Positions 56,028 through 64,000 of a stretch of 64,000 nt of DNA are shown here, in pieces. The stretch comes from Sycobia sp. Sy_11 (Eukaryota; Arthropoda; Insecta; Hymenoptera; Epichrysomallidae), in NCBI GenBank assembly GCA_018907035.1, contig JACCIC010000135.1, positions 496,001 through 560,000 of the forward strand, written 5' to 3'. The translations under genes were made by a program, and so were the position numbers. Numbering within the stretch: position 1 is the first letter of the stretch; each line of letters begins with the position of its first letter. The notes under the pieces are model-generated. The model worked only from the letters and a program-made list of their open reading frames with translations, had not been told where the DNA came from and did no database searches.

Positions 56028-57310
56028 TCAGGTATGTGAATAAGTCTTTCCCGTTTTTTTCAAATTTTGAGCCTTTATTGTGAAAAAATGGTTACAAATG
56101 AATTATTGAAAGTATTGGCCATCGCTAGCTACAACTTTTTCCCATCTTTCTGGCAACATACGAATCCCGTTGCGAAAAAATTCGACCGGTTTGGCCTTTA
56201 TCCAGTCATCCACCCATTTTTTGGCTTCCTCGTAGGAATGGAAGTGCTGGTCAGCCAGGCCATGCGTCATCGATCTGAAGAGATGGTAATCAGACGGAGC
56301 AACGACTGGACTATACGGCGGGTGGGGTAGGACTTCCCATTTGAGCGTTTCTAAGTATGTTTTCACCGGCGGTGCAACATGTGGGCGAGCATTGTCATGT
56401 TGCAAAATAACATTGTCGTGCCTGTCGGAGTATTGTGGCCGTTTTTCTCGCAGTGCGCGGCTCAAACGCATCAATTGTCGTCGATAGACCTCGCCTGTGA
56501 TCCTTTCATTCGGTTTCAGAAACTCATAGTAAACCACACCTAGCTGGTCCCACCATATACAGAGCATGAGCTTGGCGCCATGAATATTTGGCTTGGCCGT
56601 CGATGATGATGCATGGCCGGGTAGTCCTCATGATTTTCTTCGCTTCGGATTATCGTAACGTATCCACTTTTCATCGGCAGTCACGATACGATGCAGAAAA
56701 CCCTTTCTTTTATGTCGCTGAAGCAGCTGTTCGCAAGTGAAAAAACGCCGTTCGACGTCTCTCAGCTTCAGTTCGTACGGCACCCAATTTCCTTGCTTTT
56801 GGATCATTCCCATGGCTTTCAAACGCTTGGAAATGGTTGTTCGGTCAACTCCCAATGCTTCAGCAAGTTCTTCTTGCGTTTGACAAGAATCTTCATCAAG
56901 CAAAGTCGCCAATTCTCGATCTTCAAAGATTTGCGGCCGCCCGGAACGCTCCTTGTCTTCCACGTCGAAATCACCGCTTTTGAAGCGTCGAAACCATCCG
57001 CGAACACTTGAATCATCGACACAACCTTCTCCATAAGCCTCCTAAAGCAATCGATGCGTCTCGGCAGCAGATTTCTTCAAATTGAACCAATAAAGTGAAC
57101 TTCCCGCAAATGACGTCGACTCGGCTCAAATTTCGACATTTTCACGATATCAAAAATTTATGATGCGAAAAATTTTAACTAATGTGTTAGTATGAAATTG
57201 ATGACATATGAATAAGCTTTGATTATGACATATGTAACCATTGAATACTCGCACAGTATTGGTGGCGCCATCTCTTACAAAAAACGGGAAAGACTTATTC
57301 ACACTCCTAA
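56028..57310 (-). mobile_element. Mauritiana-type mariner inside copia gag
   Basis: TA at 56026-56027 and 57311-57312; terminal repeats TCAGGTATGTGAATAAGTC and TTAGGAGTGTGAATAAGTC (minus). It is 1,283 bp and nearly identical to 23854-25139. Removing it with one TA rejoins the gag frame without a shift, so the gag frame was still continuous at this point when it landed. Confidence 0.96.
56103..57137 (-). pseudogene. Mariner transposase, recently broken
   Basis: Sister of the intact transposase at 24026-25063. Lesions seen by direct comparison: a one-base deletion in the first 20 codons (near 57095), CAG to TAG at 57042-57044, and TGG to TGA at 56628-56630. Otherwise the frame is preserved, with the three aspartates present (VTADEKW, HDNARPH, APSDYHLF) and the same SPVVAPSD variant. 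A few substitutions occur (ELLKP to EFLKP, HDKV to HDNV, IEAK to IKAK). Confidence 0.92.
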
Positions 57311-59163
57311 TATATTTTGCTGAAAGTAAAATCGTACAGATTACGAACTTGCTAAACGAAAACGAAAGGGAGATATTGAAAAGAGAGTGGCCAATAGGAG
57401 TGAAAATACCGCGCCTAGACATACCTGAGGAAGCAGGGAAAGAGATGATAAGTCGAGACGAGCTCAAAAATGCTCTTCGAAATGCAAAAAGAAACAAACC
57501 AACAAATGGTTTTTAGTCTAGCGACGCAAATATCGGAGATGATAAAAACACAGCTCCAATCCATTCAACCGAGAGAGGCAGAAAGGGAGGCCACCAATGC
57601 CAAGCCAAGGATGAAGAAGATCGAAATTCTAAAGGAGGCAGAGGATAAGGCTCAGTCCAACCAGCCCGAGGAGACAGAGGCAAAAGAGACAGAAACAGAG
57701 GAAGAGAGAGAACAACCGATTCCACAATACCAACCATACACAACGGAGGAACCAACCAATCCATATGCGTTTGGAGCATACAACCAATGCCGCCCGGTAA
57801 TCATGGAGGGAGAAATTCAAGGATATTACAAAAGATGCGAAGATGGAAACGTAACAAAATCTATGTCAATTATTAACGATTATAATATGTTAAATAATAA
57901 AACATATAATTCAGAAAAATCATTTATATCCGAGATTGATTCGGAAAAATCTAATAAGACGGGAGAATTGAAATATAGAGAAAATGAGAAAGAAAATGAT
58001 ATAAAAGAATTGATCGAAAGTGATTTGAGATCGGAGATCATGAGATGTGAAAAACTTGAAAAAGAAAAAGAGAAAAATAAGAAAGATCATATTGAAATTG
58101 ATCTAAGATCGGAAATTAGAAAATATGAAAGATGTGAAAAAGAAAAGATAAGAGATGGAGAAACAGAAAATAACTCACTAGAGAGTTATATAAAAGAAGC
58201 CGTGAACACGCTAGTCGAAAGAAAATTAAACAAAGTAAATCGGGAAAATAAATTGGATAATTTGACGGAAAGATTAGAATCGGTTATATCGAAAGACAAC
58301 GGCGGAAATAGAAAATACAAATTGACAACAGAAATTAAATTTGAAATATTTAACGATTATTTGATGACCGAGTTAAAGACTAAAAGATTAGATTACGTTA
58401 TGAATATAGAATCTTCGAATCTGGTTAAATTTTCGGAAGGAAAAGTCGCGGATGACAAGCATAGAACTCGTGAAATTATCATAAACCATATAGACATAAA
58501 TTATTATATGAAAATTGTAGAAATAAAATCGCCGAGGAAAATTGTTGAGAAACTAAAAGAATACAAATGATTAGAATCAAGAACAACGAGAGTTTCCGCG
58601 AGAAAGGAATTGTATCGTTTAAAATACATGCCGTCTAGAGAACGCGCCGCGGATTTTTGGTTCTGTTTTGAAGACAAAATACGTGATTTTGAAAGCTCGC
58701 CGCGATCGGGAAAGTTATCGGATGACGAAAAACGAGACATCTTTTACAATGCTGTCTCAGGTGCGCTTCCAGAAACTGTACTTGCGGACTGCTTGTTCGA
58801 AGGTACAACTGGAGGCGAGATGAGACTCGAAAAATTGAAAGATTTAATATTACAGGTCAAAGCAGCGAGGCCGATGAGAGAGCCTCCAGTAAGCACTATG
58901 AATGTGGGAGGCGGTCGATCGTTTCCGAAATTTAATCGGAGGCGACCGACACCTCGGGAGATAATTAAAGATGATGGTAAGAGCTGTTTCGATTGTGGAG
59001 CCTATGGTCACGTAGGTAGACAATGCCCTAATCCGGGCCAGATATACTGCTACCGATGCAAAAAGCCGGGCAACCACATTGCGAGGAATTGCAAAGCGAA
59101 GCGTGAGAGAGACAGAATGACAGACCCAATCATGGCAATAGGTCGTGGGCGACCAGAGGCAAA

Positions 59164-60618
59164 AGCGGACCAAAGCGCAACAGATTCTCACCTCGTGAGA
59201 AAGAGGCAAAACCATTCGGTTTGAACACCGAAGTCGAGGAGACGAGCGAACAAGGTAAGAACTTAAAAGAATTATACTATAATTATTTCAATAAAAATGA
59301 TTTGAGCAAGTTGAGGAAAAACAACGTCATGAAGTTCATAGCGGACTCGGGTGCTACCGAGAATTTATGCAATTGTGAGATAGCATTTGAACAGCTAGAC
59401 AAAAGCTTCACAGAAAAGGTTAAATGCGCGAATAAACAAGCAAATCTAGATGTAGACGGTATAGGTAACATCAAAGGAACAACAAGTTTTGGAAACGAAT
59501 TGAATTTAAACAGCGTTTTGTATTCGCGAAATCTAGCCAAGAATTTACTTTCCTTGAGAAAATACGCGGAGCAGGGAATGGAAATTAGATTAAATAATAA
59601 ACAAATAAGCATAATAGACCCGATAGCGCGAAAATCGATTATGTCAGGTAATTATGAATCACCGTTTTGGGTGATAAAGTTGAGGCCGCGCAGAAACATA
59701 GAAGCAAGCAATTTAGCAGAAACAGAAACAAACAACCATCCATACAGCACTAGAAGCAAGAGTAGCACAGTGGAAAGCGTAGAGAAAGACGAAGCAACTA
59801 AAATCATTAATAGCGTCATAAATAAGGTTGCATCAGAAACAGATAGAATAGATGATGTCGAGTCAGATGCACTAGCAGACACCGGAAGAGAGTCGGATCT
59901 CCTGGTGACTGCGAATGATAGGAAAGTGCATCTGCCTGCCGACAGCTTAAACATAGTTACTGTAGAAGCCCAAGATATCATTAATGTAAAAAGGGAAACA
60001 GACAAATCAAAATTAAGCGATGCCATGTTATGGCATTATAGATTAGGACACGCGTCCGGAAATTATATCGCAGAGTTTGTCAAGCAACCCTTAAATTCCA
60101 GAATAGATTTAAAACAGGATGACTTACTAGAAGTCTCGAATTGCGAAGCATGTCTAATGGCCAAGAGCACGCGACTCCCGTTCAAGGAGAAGAGACAACG
60201 AGCCGATAAACCTCTTAAAATATTGCATGCAGATAGAATGGGACCGATATCGCCGCCTTCGCATCCCAAAGGATATAAGTTCATTTTAACTATTTTAGAT
60301 GATTATTCGAGAGTAGCTATAGCCCATCCAAAAGACGCGAAATTATGTTATTTGAGGTGCGACAAAGGAACCGAATTCACAGGTTCCGAAACTGTAGCAT
60401 TACTTGATAGATTAGGTGCGGAACTACAGCTGGCCTGTCCAGACACTCCGCAACACAACGGAGTTGCCGATAGGTTCAATAGAACCATAGAAAACAAGGT
60501 AAGGACTATGATGTTGGATTCAGGTCTTCCTACGAATTGTTGGGATCTGGCTGTTAAACAGCCACATATATCTATAACCGATCACCACACAAATCCATTA
60601 ACTTTAGCATTCCCATAA
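59164..60618 (+). pseudogene. Copia pol, first part: protease and integrase
   Basis: Shifted one frame relative to gag; there is no ATG, and the frame can be followed upstream to about 59164 (NRFSPREKEAKPFGL). The protease active site is FIADSGATENL at 59335. The pre-integrase zinc region is LWHYRLGHASGN with CEACLMAKSTRLPF. The integrase core reads LHADRMGPI and then DDYSRVAIAHPKD, which jumps directly to LRCDKGTEF; some 35-40 residues normally between them are missing. The position of the catalytic glutamate (NGVAER in relatives) is NGVADRFNRT, so it is aspartate. The frame ends at TAA 60616 and continues in another frame. Confidence 0.88.
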
Positions 60619-62621
60619 CTACACTCAAAGCGGGTTTTAAAATTGAAGCGCATAGGTGGAAAAGATTCGGTTGCGTCGCGTTTTTCCGTAAGCAGAGAGG
60701 AGGCGACTCGAAGTTCGGAGCCACCGGGATACGGGGTTTTCTTGTAGGATACAGCACGTCGGGATATACTTTGTTAGTTCCCGAAGAACAAAAATTATTT
60801 GAGTCTCGGGATGTTAAATTTATCGAGAAGCTAGTATTCAGGGACTATTACGGAGGAAGCGAAAACAGTCAACTCAACTTTGAAAGCGTAAATAAAATAG
60901 GTAAGGTAGAGTCTCCAAACCCAAGGCCGGAACCGAGAAGAAGTACTCGAATAAAGCAGCAGACCGGGAACATTGTATTTACGTTGAACAACGATCGATA
61001 TGAACCGAACTCGGAAATAAAGTATCACTCCTTGTTGGCTAAGATTAATCGAGATCCGCAGACATATCGCGAGGCCGTGAATTCGACTGATGCAAACAAC
61101 TGAGTTAAAGCAATTGATTCCGAATTAAACTCCATGGTAGTAATTTAATACCGATTAAGTACCGATTTAATGTATAAACAGAACAGGAACCCGAATATTC
61201 TCGACTCGCGATGGGTGTTTCGACGCAAGATAGACAGTGTAGGTGACGTAACTTATAAAGCCAGATTGGTAATACGGGGTTTTAAAGATAGAAATAATTA
61301 CGACGTCAGAGAAACTTATGCGCCAGTGTCTAGACTGACGCTAGTTAGATCATTTCTAGCCATCGCTAATAAATTAGAACTTAATCTGAAACAGTTAGAC
61401 ATCGAGACAGCTTTCTTGTACGGAGACATCGAAGAAGATATATATCTTCGAATGCCCGAGGGATATCAGGCGTCCGAACCGAACAAGGATAATATTTTAA
61501 AGCTCAAGAAGTCGCTTTACGGGTTAAAAATTAGTCCTAAAAGGTGGCACATAAAATTCACAGAAATAATGAACAAATTGGGATATAAAACCGCTGATTC
61601 AGATCCGTGTTTGTTTATCAGAACCGGTCAAAACGGCTTATACGCGTTGCTATTGTACGTCGATGACATACTGATTATGGGGGAAAGAGAAAGCGAAATT
61701 GGCGATCTTATAGACAATCTAGCCAAAGAATTCAAGTTGAAACGCTTCGAAAATCCGACCGAATACTTAGGAATAAATATCCGTCGCGACCGAACAAATA
61801 GAACCATTGCGCTGTCTCAGAGTAAGTTTGTGGAGAAATTGATAAATCGATTCGGGTATCGAGACATCAAAAGTAACAGAACGCCTATGAATATAGCCGT
61901 TGCCGCGGACGAACAACGCAGAGATCGCGAAGAAAATAACGTAGGGGAAAGTAATAAAAATAACACTAGATATCGTGAAATAGTAGGCTCATTACTGTAC
62001 CTCGCTAACGCCACGCGACCCGATATTTCATATAGCGTGAATGTATTAAGTCGACACCAAGTGAACCCGACGGAAGTAGAATGGGGTATGATTAAACGTG
62101 TTTTCGGATACTTAACCGGTACATCTGACAGAGGTCTGATTTTTAGAGGAACCGGTAATAATCTAGAAGCATATTCCGATGCTAGCTTGTCGGATTGTAA
62201 GAATTCGTTAACAACGTGCGGACACCTGATCAGACTGTATGAGGATACTGTGGGTTGGAAGACTCAAAAACAACCCAGCGTAGCCTTGTCCACCTGTCAA
62301 GCCGAATACGTAGCCATGAGTCTCGCCTGTCAAGAGTTGATCTCCTTACACAACTCAGTTAAAGAAATTTTAAATGTCAATTTATATCCGTTGCGCGTAA
62401 ACTGCGACAATCAGGCCGCCCAATTCTGCGCGAATACCGATGGCAACAATCGTCTCCGACACATGATAAGCCGGAGAGAACACTACATTAAGGAATGCGT
62501 TCGGGATAATTTAGTAGAAATAAACTGGGTAAAGTCATCCGATCAATTAGCCGATATATTCACGAAAAGCCTGGAAACAGACTTACACGTTAGGATTACA
62601 CAAGCCATACTGAATAATTGA
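60613..62621 (+). pseudogene. Copia pol, second part: integrase end, RT and RNase H
   Basis: One frame throughout, with stops at 61101-61103 and about 61147-61149. It starts with the integrase tail (KRFGCVAFFRK, KFGATGIRGFLVGYSTSGYT). From 61170 an open 483-codon stretch holds reverse transcriptase: RWVFRRKIDSVGDVTYKARLV, LDIETAFLYG (first aspartate, residue 77 of the stretch) and LLYVDDILIM (residues 163-166). RNase H follows with catalytic residues D337 (AYSDAS), E379 (CQAEYVAM) and D413 (NCDNQAA). It ends WVKSSDQLADIFTKSL. Motifs in this stretch are complete, so only upstream breaks prevent expression of a fusion protein. Confidence 0.92.
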
Positions 62622-62868
62622 AATGATATAAATGTTTCAGATCCTGAAATGGAGGAAGAGAACTGGGACTAGCTCTGATTGAACAATGCAGTCAAAAGTC
62701 CAGCACCAGGTCCATACCTAGACTGATCAACCTAAAGAGAAACGAGATCAACAATGCTGCATAATGTATCAGAGCGAATAATGAAACAAGACGTATCGGA
62801 GTTATTTAAATATTATTAAATGATTAAATTCGGTTATGAAATATGTATGTCGGTCGAAAGCTCCGGAC
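62622..62868 (+). other. Copia 3' untranslated region
   Basis: No coding signal between the RNase H stop and the purine tract. Confidence 0.6.
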
Positions 62869-62882
62869 AAAACGAGAGAGAG
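62869..62882 (+). other. Polypurine tract
   Basis: AAAACGAGAGAGAG directly before the 3' LTR, the expected plus-strand primer site; one C interrupts it. Confidence 0.8.
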
Positions 62883-63132
62883 TGTTGGATTGTGCGTTTT
62901 CCCCGGCGCTTTCGCCCTAATACTAATTGCTGCATTATGCGTGTAGTATATACACATGTGTGTGTCGTGCGCCGCTCGGACGCCTGCGGCGCTCCTCGCG
63001 GCTTTCTTTATTCTCGCTTTTACAGTTGTAGAGTACAGACGTGATTCTTTAGATCTGAATAAAGACCAGTAGATTCGTTAGCATAAATAATATCTTTTCA
63101 TTTATTATCCTTCCTATATATAAAATCCAACA
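62883..63132 (+). repeat. 3' LTR of the copia element
   Basis: 250 bp, same ends as the 5' LTR, with AATAAA at 63058-63063. It retains the 18-bp GC-rich segment missing from the 5' copy. Confidence 0.97.
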
Positions 63133-63175
63133 TAAATATTTTTTTATCGGTCTTACAGTCCAATCAATTCAATCT

Positions 63176-63285
63176 AAAAATAAAAATAAAAAATAAAAAT
63201 AAAAATAAATAAATAAAAATAAAATAAAAATTAAATTAAAAATTAAATTAAAAATTAAATTAAAAATTAAATTAAAATTATAATG
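63176..63285. repeat. A/T-rich microsatellite in a Penelope-like 3' region
   Basis: AAAAAT and TTAAATTAAAAA units. It is absent from the 59-bp stub and different in other copies. Confidence 0.85.
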
Positions 63286-63529
63286 ACAGTCAGACTTTCC
63301 TTGTTTACATTCACCCCCGTAGACTAATCTGAAAATAAAATATTAGCTGAAAAAATTCTTTGTTAGTAAAGTGCAGTCTGACTGTCCCCAACACTCTTAC
63401 CTAATTGCAGACTTGTCGAACGTTTCGAGCTCGCTACGGCTGCTCATCAGGGACTAAACTAAACCTTATATTCTAATCTATGTATACCCACCCCCACCAC
63501 CAAATTTAGTAAATTAAATATAAATTCCC

Positions 63530-63860
63530 CCTCTACACAAATTGTCCAAAACCAATCAATTTAATAAGGAATGATAAACACTGTCCAATATACCAGACTC
63601 TAACATTAAATTCACATTATTTCGATTCCTGGAAATGTGAATACTTTCAAGACTCTCCCGTTTATACTTATTATTAATACCATGTTCCAAAATATCCACA
63701 TTCACAAAATCAAAAGAATGTAAAATCTTTAAACAATGCTCTTTTAAACCGGAAGTAATATGTGAGCTACGTAAACTATATTTATGTTCATAAATTCTAT
63801 TTTTTAAATATCTACCTGTTTGTCCAATATAGAATCTAGAATTCTGTTTAGCTATAATAA
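63530..63860 (-). pseudogene. GIY-YIG nuclease region of a Penelope-like protein
   Basis: The minus strand from about 63850 reads RFYIGQTGRYLKNRIYEHKY, SSHITSGLKEHCLKIL, FVNVDILEHGINNKYKRESL and ESIHISRNRNN. YIGQTGR, the arginine and EHK, and the downstream glutamate in KRESLESIHI are the conserved features of GIY-YIG endonucleases attached to Penelope-like reverse transcriptases. The upstream LVYK-type strand visible in the 18.9-kb copy is not found here, and reverse transcriptase lies outside the window or is lost. The nuclease would nick target DNA for insertion. Confidence 0.7.
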
Positions 63861-64000
63861 TAATAATTCACAATAAACTTTTTTCTTTATATTCAATATA
63901 TAATCTCGTGCTATCGTATAATGACGGTTTCCACATTTAAAATAAATATAATATGTCTTTACAAACATATATCCATAAATTATTTATGTATTCAATATAT

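Larger units (their letters stand above)
55767..59224 (+). pseudogene. Copia gag, interrupted by mariner, frameshift and stop
   Basis: The first plausible ATG is at 55767. After a TAA near 55843 the frame runs to the mariner insertion at 56028 (LKEEQKKTITGMLL, LLGEGRKIYVSLVSREP) and resumes at 57313 (AESKIVQITNLL, then ISRDELK). A frame change near 57480 leads into the frame 57470-59224, with one TGA at 58568. Order: glutamate-rich segment, long Lys/Glu helix-rich stretch (about 57900-58250), capsid-like region with SARKELYRLKYMPSRERAADFW, then two CCHC zinc knuckles, CFDCGAYGHVGRQC (58984-59025) and CYRCKKPGNHIARNC (59047-59091). It would form the particle that packages element RNA. At some 700 codons it is unusually long for copia gag. 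Confidence 0.8.
53136..63132 (+). mobile_element. Ty1/copia provirus with TAAAT target duplication
   Basis: The direct repeat TAAAT at 53131-53135 and 63133-63137 brackets two LTRs, a primer-site-like sequence, gag, protease-integrase, RT-RNase H (the copia order) and a purine tract. Total length is 9,997 bp, of which 1,283 bp is a mariner insertion. By eye the LTRs differ at about five aligned bases plus an 18-bp and a 1-bp indel, so the insertion is moderately young. The coding region carries several lesions, so the copy is non-autonomous. Confidence 0.95.
63133..64000 (-). mobile_element. Penelope-like element, 3' part with GIY-YIG region
   Basis: At 63133 the element's terminal block (TTTTTTTATCGGTCTTACAG) continues from the sequence left of the copia insertion (ATTAATTAA before 53131), so copia sits in its 3' end. 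A variable AAAAT/TAAAT microsatellite (63176-63285), the GACAGTCAGACTTTCCTTG block and CGAACGTTTCGAGCTCGC follow, then coding sequence on the minus strand. The window ends inside the element or in unrelated sequence. Confidence 0.7.

Noticed and set aside
57513..57820. Minus-strand open frames over copia gag
   Set aside because: Antisense shadows of the glutamate-rich gag coding sequence.

Overview
The window looks like insect nuclear DNA, probably hymenopteran and perhaps an ant. That is an inference from strong AT-richness, long (TA)n and (CT/GA)n microsatellites, and the mix of mariner, I-like and R1-like non-LTR, Penelope-like, BEL/Pao, Ty3/gypsy and Ty1/copia elements. No complete host gene is visible. 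The only convincing host signal is one 125-bp exon with canonical splice sites at 37596-37720. The rest is a transposon graveyard with several clear nested insertions.

Layout. 1-7.3 kb: two fold-back mariner derivatives (4-379, 6389-7327) and two pieces of an I-like non-LTR element on the minus strand (ORF2 tail 1265-2690, ORF1 4905-6276). 8-10.4 kb: BEL/Pao pol remnant, palindromic Penelope-like terminus, mariner scrap. 12.7-25.1 kb: deleted mariner (12762-13710), a 90-bp three-copy repeat, an unidentified coding remnant (17031-17428), a Penelope-like element split by a Tc1-like element (17.7-19.0 kb), a gypsy RT/RNase H remnant, and an intact 1,286-bp mariner (23854-25139) with a 345-codon transposase. 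28.8-36.8 kb: decayed mariners and a gypsy element (gag joined to integrase) whose integrase is split by a solo LTR with an AGTGG duplication. 37.6-42 kb: the host exon, then arrays of a 60-bp (20-codon) repeat with an orientation switch, one array carrying a mariner copy. 42-52 kb: Penelope-like terminus, diverged tandem repeat, Polinton/Maverick-like integrase remnant with a 59-bp Penelope-like stub, mariner scraps, a decayed R1-like element, and a third array of the 60-bp repeat. 53136-63132: a structurally complete Ty1/copia provirus (LTRs, TAAAT duplication, primer site, gag, pol, polypurine tract), with a second copy of the 1.28-kb mariner inside gag. 63133-64000: Penelope-like element with a GIY-YIG region, into whose 3' end the copia element jumped.

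The most unusual features are the 60-bp repeat, which reads as a degenerate 20-residue protein repeat in one frame; the two mariner derivatives whose 3' ends are inverted copies of their own 5' ends; and the layered insertions with intact target duplications, which give a relative chronology. Only the 23.9-25.1 kb transposase keeps a full reading frame. The copia RT/RNase H frame is open, but other parts of that element are broken.
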